Part shown: piece after piece, positions 25,000 through 33,615 of the stretch
Position numbering within the stretch: the first letter of the stretch is position 1
Layout of the letters: every line of letters begins with the position of its first letter
Source: Thermovorax subterraneus
Lineage (GTDB): Bacteria > Bacillota > Thermosediminibacteria > Thermosediminibacterales > Thermosediminibacteraceae
Direction: 5' to 3'
NCBI GenBank assembly: GCA_021608145.1
Contig: JAKIHM010000007.1
Location: forward strand, 22,295-86,294
Length of the DNA stretch: 64,000 nt
The notes under the pieces: model-generated
Seen by the model: the letters and a program-made list of their open reading frames with translations, nothing else
Told to the model about the DNA's origin: nothing
Databases searched by the model: none
Program-made: the position numbers and the translations under genes

Positions 25000-27099
25000 G
25001 TGGATGTTAAGAAAATGGAGAAAAGGTTGCACATATTCACGTGGGTTGCGGTGGGAGTTTTCCTTTTTCTAAGCATAGGCCTGTTCATGCTCCAGATAGT
25101 CCACGGTGTTGAGTACGAAAAACTCGCTCAGGAAAATAGAATCAGGATAGTGCCTGTCACGGCGCCGAGAGGAGTTTTTAAAGATAGAAACGGCAAGGAA
25201 TTGGTTAACAGTAAGCCAAGCTATACTGTTTCTTACATGAACGTAAATTCAACTCCTAGTGAACAGGAAAGGGTATTCAAAGAATTGAGCGAGATTTTAA
25301 ACATCCCGGAAATCACCCGTGTGGTGAAAGAAAGGTACACTGTGGGTGAAAATGGAGAAATAGTTCTGGAAAAGCTCCCTTTGCAGGACATAAGTGGCGA
25401 TGGAAAGGTGGATGCAGGCGACATCGAAGTAATTAACGAAAGAACGCAGAAAAGCGTCAACATAAAGAGCATTGAAGTCTCCACGGGCAAGGTAATTCTC
25501 GATGCCCCTAAAGGTGAAGCAGTGTTCGTTTCGTACTCTTATAACACCTTTAAGAATAAAATACGGGACCTGGGATATAAAAGGTATATGCCGGTCAGGC
25601 TGAAGACCAACGTCGATATGGAGACGGTGGCGAAAATCGAAGAAAGGCGACTCCCTGGCGTTTATATCGAAGTGGAACCCATAAGAAATTATATCTATGG
25701 AAGCCTTGCCGCTCATGTCTTTGGTTACGTAGGAGAAATTAATCAGGAAGAGCTGAAAGCCCTCAGAGATAAGGGTTACCGGCCAGGGGATCTTGTGGGG
25801 AAAATGGGGCTGGAAAAGGTATTAGAGACTTATTTAAAAGGCGAGAACGGGGGCCGGCAGGTAGAGGTGACGGCGACGGGAAAACCCATACGCACTCTTG
25901 GTGAAAAGCCGGCGATTCCGGGAGCTACGGTCAATCTCACGTTAGACCTGAAACTGCAGCAAGTGGCGGAAAAGGCCTTAGAAGAACAGCTTAAAAAGCT
26001 TCAGACGGACAAGAGAAATCCGTTGCCCAATGCAAAAAGAGGTGCAGTAGTAGTATTGAATGTAAAAACGGGCGAAGTACTGGCAATGGCAAGCTATCCG
26101 AGCTTCGATCCCAACATGTTTGCGAGGGGTATAACCCAGAAGGAGTGGGAAAGCCTGGCCAGCAATCCCTTAAGGCCGATGGTGAATATAGCTATATCTG
26201 AAGTATATCCACCCGGTTCGGTTTTTAAAATGGTCACGGCTACAGCAGCGTTGGAGGAAAAGGTGACCGATGAAAATGAGAAGATTCGCGACCGGGGAGT
26301 ATACTGGACGATAGCGCCGAAAAAAGACTGGAAACCCGGAGGGCACGGCATCGTCGATATGGTAAAGGCCATTGCCGAATCCTGCAACATTTATTTTTAT
26401 GAAATGGGCAGGAGGCTGGGAATAGATACCATAGAAAAATATGCGAGGATGTATGGCCTGGGGAAACCGACGGGCATCGAACTTCCCGGTGAAAAATCGG
26501 GAAATGTGGCAAGCAGAGAATACAAGCAAAAAGTCTTCAGTAGGCCGGAGGACAAGATATGGTATCCTGCTGAAACCTTGGATGCGGCGATAGGACAGGG
26601 CTACCACCAGTATACGCCCCTTCAAATAGCGACTTACATTTCTGCAATCGCCAATGAGGGTTACTGGATGAAGCCGTACCTTGTGAAGAGCATCGTAGAT
26701 TCAAAAGGAAATGTGGTTTATGAGAGGAAACCAGAGGTTGCGGGTAAAGTTCAGGTGTCGAAGAAGACTTTTGAAATCATAAAAAGGGGTATGAGAGGGG
26801 TCGTGCTGCCGGGAGGAACGGCCTACTCCGTATTTTCTGATTTCCCTATTGCCGTCGGAGCAAAGACTGGAACGGCACAATGGGATGTAAAAAAGACGCC
26901 CCACGGCTGGTTTGTGGCTTTCGCACCTTTTGATGATCCAGAGGTGGCTGTTGTGGTATTCATAGAGCAGGCTGGAACGGGAGGAACTACTGGAGGCCCC
27001 GTGGCTAAGGCCGTGTTGAGTGCTTATTTTAATCTAGATTTGGGACAAGAAGAAAAGGATGGCAGTGAAGAACATCCCGGAGTTCAGGTTGTCGAATAA
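25000..27099 (+). CDS. mrdA: Penicillin-binding protein 2 (elongation transpeptidase) with a dockerin-like calcium loop
   Basis: A 699-aa class B PBP that cross-links peptidoglycan during elongation with RodA. One N-terminal helix (~residues 12-33), the pedestal domain, then the transpeptidase with S407-x-x-K410 (PPGSVFKM), SCN (ESCNIYFYE) and KTGTAQWD. Unusual: residues 130-141 (DISGDGKVDAGD) form a 12-residue EF-hand/dockerin-type loop with Asp at positions 1, 5, 9 and 12, inside an insertion of about 75 residues in the N-terminal domain. GTG start behind CCAGGGGAGA. Directly follows mreD. Confidence 0.95.
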   Translation: MDVKKMEKRLHIFTWVAVGVFLFLSIGLFMLQIVHGVEYEKLAQENRIRIVPVTAPRGVFKDRNGKELVNSKPSYTVSYMNVNSTPSEQERVFKELSEILNIPEITRVVKERYTVGENGEIVLEKLPLQDISGDGKVDAGDIEVINERTQKSVNIKSIEVSTGKVILDAPKGEAVFVSYSYNTFKNKIRDLGYKRYMPVRLKTNVDMETVAKIEERRLPGVYIEVEPIRNYIYGSLAAHVFGYVGEINQEELKALRDKGYRPGDLVGKMGLEKVLETYLKGENGGRQVEVTATGKPIRTLGEKPAIPGATVNLTLDLKLQQVAEKALEEQLKKLQTDKRNPLPNAKRGAVVVLNVKTGEVLAMASYPSFDPNMFARGITQKEWESLASNPLRPMVNIAISEVYPPGSVFKMVTATAALEEKVTDENEKIRDRGVYWTIAPKKDWKPGGHGIVDMVKAIAESCNIYFYEMGRRLGIDTIEKYARMYGLGKPTGIELPGEKSGNVASREYKQKVFSRPEDKIWYPAETLDAAIGQGYHQYTPLQIATYISAIANEGYWMKPYLVKSIVDSKGNVVYERKPEVAGKVQVSKKTFEIIKRGMRGVVLPGGTAYSVFSDFPIAVGAKTGTAQWDVKKTPHGWFVAFAPFDDPEVAVVVFIEQAGTGGTTGGPVAKAVLSAYFNLDLGQEEKDGSEEHPGVQVVE

Positions 27100-27101
27100 C
27101 C

Positions 27102-27138
27102 AGCCAGAATCTGTAAGATTCTGGTTTTTTTGTTTTAA
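27102..27138 (+). terminator. Terminator of the mre-mrdA operon
   Basis: CCAGAATCT / AGATTCTGG hairpin followed by TTTTTTTG. Confidence 0.85.
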
Positions 27139-27202
27139 CAAGAAGGAATTGGCTTTTTTTTGAAGAATATTGATAAAAGACGAAGCTGCGGAGGGAATAT
27201 CG

Positions 27203-27811
27203 ATGAGTCAAAAGATGGTAGTAATAAAAGGTACAAGGGATGGGATTTCAATAATATTGCGCCGCCGTTCGGATTTTGAAACCGTAAAAAATACAATCCT
27301 TGAAAAACTCCAAAAAGGAGGCGACTTTTTCAAAGGTGGCGAAGCGCGCCTATTAGTCAAAGAAGGACATATAAGCCAAGAAGAGATAAATCAGCTTGAG
27401 ACGATGTTGAAAGAATACGGTTTAAAACTTAAGAAAGACCATCCGCTTTATACCATTCAATTCCCAACACCTCCGTTGCCTGAAACCCTAATTTTGAAAA
27501 AAACCTTGCGCTCGGGACAGAGAATTTCGTATGGCGGCAATGTGGTTATAATAGGCGACGTAAATCCAGGAAGCGAAGTGATAGCAAAAGGGGATATCTT
27601 GGTTTTCGGTACGCTGCGAGGCATGGCACATGCAGGAGCGGAGGGGGATGAAAACTCTATAGTAGCGGCGTACAGGTTGCAGCCTACTCAGCTCAGGATA
27701 GCCGGAGTAATTTCAAGGCCACCGGAGGGGAAAAGTACAGTTCCCCAGGTGCCAGAAGTGGCCCGTTTGAAAGACGGTGTCATAGTTATTGAACCCTATT
27801 ATTTTCATTAA
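27203..27811 (+). CDS. minC: MinC, septum-site inhibitor
   Basis: A 202-aa MinC that blocks FtsZ rings at the poles. The N-terminal domain (KGTRDGISIILR) and the C-terminal beta-helix (LRSGQRISYGGNVVIIGDVNPGSEVIAKGDILVFG in pieces, then GMAHAGAEGD) are standard. ATG 27203 follows GCGGAGGGAA. The C-terminus carries the usual MinD-binding face. Heads minCDE. Confidence 0.95.
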   Translation: MSQKMVVIKGTRDGISIILRRRSDFETVKNTILEKLQKGGDFFKGGEARLLVKEGHISQEEINQLETMLKEYGLKLKKDHPLYTIQFPTPPLPETLILKKTLRSGQRISYGGNVVIIGDVNPGSEVIAKGDILVFGTLRGMAHAGAEGDENSIVAAYRLQPTQLRIAGVISRPPEGKSTVPQVPEVARLKDGVIVIEPYYFH

Positions 27812-27837
27812 AGAGGTTTATATTAGGAGGGGAAGCG

Positions 27838-28644
27838 ATGGGTCAGGTAATTGTAGTTACTTCCGGGAAAGGGGGCGTGGGAAAAACCACCACGACTGCC
27901 AACATTGGGACTGGTCTTGCTCTTTTAAAGCACAGGAAGGTAGTGATGATCGACGCTGACATTGGACTTAGGAATCTGGATGTGGTTATGGGATTGGAAA
28001 ACCGCATCGTGTACGATCTGGTCGATGTGGTACAAGGTGTGTGCAGGCTGAAACAGGCTCTCATAAGGGACAAGCGCTTCGAAAACCTTTACCTTTTGCC
28101 TGCTGCTCAGACGAAGGACAAGACTGCGGTATCGCCTGAACAGATGAAAAATTTGTGTGACCAACTGAAGGAAGAATTCGATTATGTTTTGGTGGATTGT
28201 CCTGCAGGTATCGAGCAAGGTTTTAAAAATGCAATAGCCGGGGCGGAGAAAGCTATTATTGTTACGACGCCGGAAGTCTCTGCAGTTCGCGATGCCGACA
28301 GAGTTATAGGACTTCTTGAAGCCGCAGGTTTTGAAGAACCTCAGTTGATAATTAACCGCATAAGGCCAGATATGGTAAAACGCGGCGACATGATGGATAT
28401 TGACGACATAATAGATATACTCGCCATCGACCTTTTGGGAGTAATTCCCGAAGACGAGAGGATAGTAATTTCTACCAACAGGGGTGAGCCAGCAGTGGCT
28501 GACGAAAGTTCGAAAGCTGGGCAAGCCTATAGGAATGTAACCCGCAGGTTAGAGGGGGAAAATGTACCCCTGATGTCGTTAGATGTAGAGCCCACTTTGA
28601 TGGAAAAAATTAAAATGCTTTTTGGCCTTAGGGCAAGAAGATAA
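27838..28644 (+). CDS. minD: MinD, septum-site ATPase
   Basis: A 268-aa ParA-family ATPase with the deviant Walker A SGKGGVGKTT at residues 9-18, the DADIGLRNLD block and a C-terminal amphipathic membrane-targeting sequence (LMEKIKMLFGLRARR). It brings MinC to the membrane. AGGAGGGGAAG precedes ATG 27838. Confidence 0.97.
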   Translation: MGQVIVVTSGKGGVGKTTTTANIGTGLALLKHRKVVMIDADIGLRNLDVVMGLENRIVYDLVDVVQGVCRLKQALIRDKRFENLYLLPAAQTKDKTAVSPEQMKNLCDQLKEEFDYVLVDCPAGIEQGFKNAIAGAEKAIIVTTPEVSAVRDADRVIGLLEAAGFEEPQLIINRIRPDMVKRGDMMDIDDIIDILAIDLLGVIPEDERIVISTNRGEPAVADESSKAGQAYRNVTRRLEGENVPLMSLDVEPTLMEKIKMLFGLRARR

Positions 28645-28659
28645 AGGGGGGCATGAGCG

Positions 28660-28941
28660 ATGGATTTTCTTAGACTTTTTAGTAGGGATGATGTATCAAG
28701 CAAAGATATAGCAAAAGAAAGATTAAGACTCATCCTGGTGCACGATAGGGCCAACGTTTCACCGCAATTCCTAGAAATGATAAAGAGCCAGATCATCAAC
28801 ATTATTTCAGACTACGTCGATATAGAAGAAGAAGGGCTGGAGGTTAAGCTTACGAGAATGAAAAAGGATGAGGATGCGACCGTGCCCGCTTTGGTTGCCA
28901 ACATACCCATAAAGAGGATAAAACACGTTGCCCGTGCTTGA
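28660..28941 (+). CDS. minE: MinE, topological specificity factor
   Basis: A 93-aa MinE: an N-terminal LFSRDDVSSKDIAKERLRLIL stretch that contacts MinD and the membrane, followed by the topological domain. It stimulates MinD ATPase and drives oscillation. The presence of MinE rather than DivIVA-only control places polar site selection in the oscillating mode. AAGGGGGG precedes ATG 28660. Confidence 0.94.
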   Translation: MDFLRLFSRDDVSSKDIAKERLRLILVHDRANVSPQFLEMIKSQIINIISDYVDIEEEGLEVKLTRMKKDEDATVPALVANIPIKRIKHVARA

Positions 28942-28964
28942 AAAAGGAGGAAATCTTTTTGTAA

Positions 28965-30728
28965 ATGAGTGGAGAAGTTTTTGCCCTCGATATAGGGACG
29001 AGGACCATAGTGGGGGTTGTTTTGTGCAAAAGCGGGAGAGAATTTTCAATAAAGGACTACGAAGTTTTGGAGCACGAAACGAGAGCGATGTACGACGGAC
29101 AGGTGCATGACGTGGAACTTGTGGCCGATGGCGTTCGGCGGTTAAAAGAATCGCTAGAGAGCAGGTTGGGTTACGAATTGAAAAAGGCGGCGGTGGCTGC
29201 AGCCGGGAGGAGTTTAGTTACGATAGAGACCAGGGTTGAAAAACGGCTCTCACCTTATAGAGAAATAGAACGAGACGATATACGAAATCTTACGGTTGAG
29301 GCTTTGGAAAAGGCCATTGAAGCAATCTCAGGGAAAAGCGCAAAAGAAGGATTTATTGAGTATCATTGCGTTGGGTACAGCGTGGTCAGATGGTACCTGG
29401 AAGGTAATCCGATAGAAAATCTGCTGGGCCAGAAAGGGAGGAGTGCCACTGTAGATATTGTTGCGACTTTTCTCCCGCGTTCGGTGGTTGAAGGCCTAAT
29501 TTCTGTTTTAAAAAGATGTGACTTAGAATTGGAAAGCATTACTTTGGAACCCATTGCTGCAAGTTGTATCGCAGTTCCTCCCAGCATGAGGAAACTCAAT
29601 ATCGCCCTGGTTGACATAGGTGCGGGCACCTCAGACATAGCAATTTCGAAGGATGGGAGCATCTTTGCTTATGGGATGGTTCCAACAGCTGGAGATGAAA
29701 TAACGGAAAAAATATGCGAGGCATTTCTTTTGGACTTTCAGGAAGGTGAAAGGATAAAAAGGCAGCTATTAAACAGCACCTTCTTAGAATTTACGGATGT
29801 TTTGGGGATTGAAAGACAAGTAGAGACAAGGGAAGTAATGGAAGCTATAAAAGAGGCGGTTTGGGACCTATCGGCCAAAATAGCCGGGAAGATTTTAGAG
29901 CTAAACGGGAAACCCCCGGCGGCGGTAATCTGCATAGGAGGAGGGAGTTTGCTGCCGGGGCTTCCTGAAGCTATTGCGGCAAATCTGGAGATTCCAAAGG
30001 AAAGAGTAGGGGTCAAAAACTTAGAGTCCATAAACTTTATCAAAGGTGGCAAGGCAGGCTTATCTGGGCCCTTTGCCATAACGCCTGTGGGTATAGGTGT
30101 CAATGCGATAGAAGGGACAACCCTTTCCTTTATCAGGGTTTGGGTAAACGGCGAAATGGTGCATGTGCTGGGGAAAGACGAACCCACTATTTTTCAAGTT
30201 TTAGTGCAGGCAGGATATCCTTCTTCAAGAATTTTAGGCCTCCCAGGTCCTGCTCTAACTTTTGAACTCAACGGAAAATTGAAGGTAGTGCCGGGAAAAC
30301 TTGGGGTACCTGCGGTGATTACAGTGGATGGGCGTCCAGTGAGCCTCGATGATCGTGTAAAAGACGGTGCGAGAATACAAATCGAAGAAGCAAAGCCCGG
30401 GGCACCAGGCAGGGCTTGGATTAGGGATTTTATAAAAGATGAGGACAAGGTCTTTATATTCGTCAATGGCAGAAAAATTTCAGTGGAACCGCATGCGTTC
30501 ATCAATGGCAAGAGTGCCAGTTACGATGATGAGATACCCCCCGATTCGTCGGTGGAGATAAAAAAGCCCGACCTCATCGTGAACGATATTTTTAATATAA
30601 TAGACTTTGATTTAGACGGATTCAGGGGATACCTGGACATAAAGGTAAACGGCATGCCGGCAACTTTGACTACTGCTCTTGAAAACGGGGATTCGGTGGA
30701 GCTTTCTTGGAAAAATATACATGGCTAA
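28965..30728 (+). CDS. FtsA-like ASKHA protein with a C-terminal beta-grasp-like repeat region
   Basis: A 587-aa protein. Residues ~1-375 are an FtsA/PilM-type actin fold: ALDIGTRTIVGVVL, an SHS2-like insertion, ALVDIGAGTSDIAI and CIGGGSLLPGLPEAI. The remaining ~210 residues carry repeated VNG/VDG modules (VWVNGEMVHVLG, VTVDGRPVSLDD, FIFVNGRKISV, IKVNGMPATL) each ending in an acidic DG or DS plus hydrophobic strand, resembling small beta-grasp units. Classical FtsA is ~420 aa and ends in a membrane helix, which is absent. Lies between minE and rodA, so a cell-shape or division role is likely; the exact role is unknown. Confidence 0.8.
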   Translation: MSGEVFALDIGTRTIVGVVLCKSGREFSIKDYEVLEHETRAMYDGQVHDVELVADGVRRLKESLESRLGYELKKAAVAAAGRSLVTIETRVEKRLSPYREIERDDIRNLTVEALEKAIEAISGKSAKEGFIEYHCVGYSVVRWYLEGNPIENLLGQKGRSATVDIVATFLPRSVVEGLISVLKRCDLELESITLEPIAASCIAVPPSMRKLNIALVDIGAGTSDIAISKDGSIFAYGMVPTAGDEITEKICEAFLLDFQEGERIKRQLLNSTFLEFTDVLGIERQVETREVMEAIKEAVWDLSAKIAGKILELNGKPPAAVICIGGGSLLPGLPEAIAANLEIPKERVGVKNLESINFIKGGKAGLSGPFAITPVGIGVNAIEGTTLSFIRVWVNGEMVHVLGKDEPTIFQVLVQAGYPSSRILGLPGPALTFELNGKLKVVPGKLGVPAVITVDGRPVSLDDRVKDGARIQIEEAKPGAPGRAWIRDFIKDEDKVFIFVNGRKISVEPHAFINGKSASYDDEIPPDSSVEIKKPDLIVNDIFNIIDFDLDGFRGYLDIKVNGMPATLTTALENGDSVELSWKNIHG

Positions 30729-30804
30729 CCGGATGGCAGATGGCTTTCAAGGGTGGTTTAAGATATGGTATAATGGATAATGGATTCTCTGGGGGAGGCT
30801 CGCT

Positions 30805-31899
30805 ATGGATCCGAGGCTTTTAAAAAATCTGGACTACAGGATTATAGTAGTAATAACGATGCTGGCAGCACTCAGCATATTGACAATCAGCAGCGCCACC
30901 CATGTAACTGCCCCCGGGGGAAGTTTCCATTATACCAAAATGCAATTTTTATGGTTTCTCCTGGGACTTGGGGCGATGGCGTTTTGCATAGTGGTGGATT
31001 ACCATACTGTCGCAATGCTTTCAAATGTTATATATGTGGTAAATTTATTATTGCTCGTTATAGTGCTGTTTCTGGGAAGAACGACGATGGGCGCTCAGCG
31101 GTGGATAGACATAGGTCCTTTTGGCTTTCAACCTTCCGAATTTAGCAAGCTTGCGGTTATAATTACTTTGGCAAATTTTTTGGATAAAAAGAAAGTCGTC
31201 GGTTTGAAGGATTTACTTCAAATATTCATTCACGTAGGGATACCGATGTTGCTCATAGTAAAACAGCCAGACCTGGGGACATCTCTAGTATTGATAGCAA
31301 TAATGTTCGGCATGATATTTGTTGCAGGGGTCAGCACCAAGCTCATTTTGGGAACTGTAGCGGCAGGAGTGGCTGCATTTCCGGTATTGTGGCATTTTCT
31401 GCACGATTACCAGAGGATGAGGCTTTTGATTTTTATAAATCCAAATCTGGACCCTTTGGGTTTTGGATACCACGTGATTCAGTCAAAAATAGCCATTGGT
31501 TCCGGGAGGTTTTTGGGAAAAGGTCTTTTCAAAGGGACTCAGAACCAGCTGGATTTTATACCTGAGCAGCAGACTGACTTTATTTTTGCCGTGCTGGCAG
31601 AAGAACTAGGATTTGTCGGTGGGATGTTTCTTTTATCTTTATTTTTCACCTTGGTATATCTCACAATAAGAATAGCTTTCAAATCCCGCGACAAACTTGG
31701 AACTTATATGGCTGCTGGTGTAGCAACAATGTGGATATTTCAGATATTGGTAAACGTAGGCATGACGATGGGGCTTATGCCCGTCACAGGGATACCTCTT
31801 CCGTTCATGAGTTATGGCGGGAGTTCGTTTTTGATGAACATGATGGCTGTGGGCCTTGTACTGGGAATAGGGATGCGAAGACAGAAGATCCTTTTTTAA
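30805..31899 (+). CDS. rodA: RodA, SEDS-family peptidoglycan glycosyltransferase
   Basis: A 364-aa polytopic SEDS protein that polymerises glycan strands with PBP2. About ten helices; the hallmark GAQRWIDIGPFGFQPSEFSK, KQPDLGTSLV, the large extracellular loop with the catalytic-region DFIFAVLAEELGFVGG and the C-terminal GIPLPFMSYGGSSF are present. GGGGGAGG precedes ATG 30805; a TATAAT lies about 30 bases upstream. Follows the FtsA-like gene. Confidence 0.96.
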   Translation: MDPRLLKNLDYRIIVVITMLAALSILTISSATHVTAPGGSFHYTKMQFLWFLLGLGAMAFCIVVDYHTVAMLSNVIYVVNLLLLVIVLFLGRTTMGAQRWIDIGPFGFQPSEFSKLAVIITLANFLDKKKVVGLKDLLQIFIHVGIPMLLIVKQPDLGTSLVLIAIMFGMIFVAGVSTKLILGTVAAGVAAFPVLWHFLHDYQRMRLLIFINPNLDPLGFGYHVIQSKIAIGSGRFLGKGLFKGTQNQLDFIPEQQTDFIFAVLAEELGFVGGMFLLSLFFTLVYLTIRIAFKSRDKLGTYMAAGVATMWIFQILVNVGMTMGLMPVTGIPLPFMSYGGSSFLMNMMAVGLVLGIGMRRQKILF

Positions 31900-31931
31900 A
31901 GGCCGGGGAAATTTTTCCTTGGCCTTTTGTC
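31897..31931 (+). terminator. Probable terminator of rodA
   Basis: AAGGCCGGGGAAA / TTTCCTTGGCCTT imperfect stem followed by TTGTCTTTGTT. Confidence 0.65.
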
Positions 31932-31999
31932 TTTGTTGTAATAAACGGGCTTAGCTCGCCATAGATATATATATCGAGATTTAAGCTGGAGGGGGAACC

Positions 32000-32701
32000 A
32001 TGTGGTGGCACAGAGAACGTGATCCGTATGCCCAATATTATGAGAATTCAGAAGAAATGAGCATAAAGCGTTTTGTGAACCTCCAAAAGGTTCTAATTGC
32101 CTTTGCTATATTATGTGTTATGCTTTTTTTAAAAAAAATTAATTTGCCACCAGCCTCCGCAATAATTACAAGGGTCCGTAGTGCTGTAACTTATGAAGTG
32201 AACCCGGCAGAAATTTTAGAAAAGATAAAATACCAGAAATTTATAAGGGATATACCCGCCTTGAAAAGTATTTTTGGGGAGGAGACTTCTTCTTTGCCTT
32301 CGAGAGGATTTATTGCCCCTCTGAATGGGAAGGTTACTTCGGGCTTTGGGCAAAGATTTCATCCCCTCCTGAAAGTAGAACGAATGCACAATGGAATTGA
32401 CATAGAGCAGCTCGAGGGAACACCTGTCAAAGCTGCGTCAAGCGGAATGGTGATACAGGCGGCGCAAGACCCGGAGCTAGGTCGGCTGATAAAGATAAAG
32501 CACGAAGGGGACGTGGTGACGGTATATGCCCATCTTAAAGATGTCTACGTAAAGACTGGAGACAGAGTGACTCAGGGGGAAGTAATAGGAACGGTCGGTA
32601 AAACTGGACTTGCCGAAAATCCTCACCTTCACTTTGAAATCTGGGAAAAAGGAGAGGCACAGGACCCGGAAAAGTGGCTGGAAATTTCCGCAAAGCCTTA
32701 G
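32000..32701 (+). CDS. M23-family membrane protein, SpoIVFA-like
   Basis: A 233-aa protein with one helix (residues ~28-48) and a C-terminal LytM/M23 fold: APLNGKVTSGFGQRFHP, HNGIDIEQLEGTPVKAA, VYAHLKDVYVKTGD and NPHLHFEIWE. The metal-binding residues are partly kept (HNGID, HLHFE). Its position right before an M50 protease matches spoIVFA-spoIVFB, where the first regulates the second during pro-sigma-K processing. GGAGGGGG precedes ATG 32000. Confidence 0.85.
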   Translation: MWWHRERDPYAQYYENSEEMSIKRFVNLQKVLIAFAILCVMLFLKKINLPPASAIITRVRSAVTYEVNPAEILEKIKYQKFIRDIPALKSIFGEETSSLPSRGFIAPLNGKVTSGFGQRFHPLLKVERMHNGIDIEQLEGTPVKAASSGMVIQAAQDPELGRLIKIKHEGDVVTVYAHLKDVYVKTGDRVTQGEVIGTVGKTGLAENPHLHFEIWEKGEAQDPEKWLEISAKP

Positions 32702-32712
32702 GGGGATACACA

Positions 32713-33579
32713 ATGTTTTTTTTAATCGGCAAAGTGAAGGTAAGACTTCATTTTTTGTTTATCGCGATAGTGGCTGCTGGCCTTTTTGGAGGGGCATACA
32801 AAGAGATAATAGCTGCTGTGTTGGCAATACTGGTTCACGAGATTTCGCACGTTTTGGCAGCGCGGATGCTTGATATAAAAGTGGACGAACTGGAACTATT
32901 GCCTTTTGGTGGCAGGATAAATATTAAAAGGTTTTACCAATATTCCCGCGAAGGCGAGGTACTCGTTTTGCTCGCAGGGCCTGTTGGAAACTTGCTCCTG
33001 GCCGCTGTTTTCATGTCCCTAGCTTATAATAGACTTATACCTTATGGCATTATGTATTTTTTTCTAAGATACCAGCTTATTTTAGGACTTTTCAATATGT
33101 TGCCGGCCCTACCTCTAGATGGAGGAAAGATATTCATGTTATGGCTAAGCCAAACCGTGAGTTTTATAAAAGCGGTGCGCATAGCGGCCAGGGTGGGGAA
33201 GGTTTTGGCGTTTTTTTTATTTGCTTTATTTTTGGTTATGGCTGCAAACTCTAATTTAAGTCCGGCGCTTGTGGTGACGGGAATTTTTCTTTTCTGGGCA
33301 GCCAGCGATGAGGAAAGACATGCTCCCCTTATGTTTATGAGTTATATGGCGCATAAAAAAGAAAACCTAATTGAAAAAGGGGTATTACCTGTTCAGTCTA
33401 TCGTAGCCTTTGTCAAAGTGCCAGTAAAACAGGTTATCTTTCGTCTAAACCCCCAGAATTTTTACCTCATCTACATTGTAGACAATAACAACAGATTAAA
33501 AAAATGCTTGACCGAAACGGAAATTTTTGACACTATTATAGAAAAAGGATTGGATATAAAGGTGGAAGACCTGTTATAA
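32713..33579 (+). CDS. spoIVFB: M50-family intramembrane protease, SpoIVFB-like
   Basis: A 288-aa site-2 protease: HEISH zinc motif (residues ~41-45) in the first helix pair and NMLPALPLDGGK for the third ligand Asp. A C-terminal soluble part has a CBS-like pattern. The B. subtilis homologue cleaves pro-sigma-K in the forespore outer membrane. AGGGGGATAC precedes ATG 32713; an earlier ATG at 32674 lies inside the preceding gene. The sigma-K-like promoters of cotJ in this window fit a working pathway (inference). Confidence 0.9.
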   Translation: MFFLIGKVKVRLHFLFIAIVAAGLFGGAYKEIIAAVLAILVHEISHVLAARMLDIKVDELELLPFGGRINIKRFYQYSREGEVLVLLAGPVGNLLLAAVFMSLAYNRLIPYGIMYFFLRYQLILGLFNMLPALPLDGGKIFMLWLSQTVSFIKAVRIAARVGKVLAFFLFALFLVMAANSNLSPALVVTGIFLFWAASDEERHAPLMFMSYMAHKKENLIEKGVLPVQSIVAFVKVPVKQVIFRLNPQNFYLIYIVDNNNRLKKCLTETEIFDTIIEKGLDIKVEDLL

Positions 33580-33615
33580 TATAAAAGGCACAAAGCGACG
33601 AGGAGGAATAAGACT

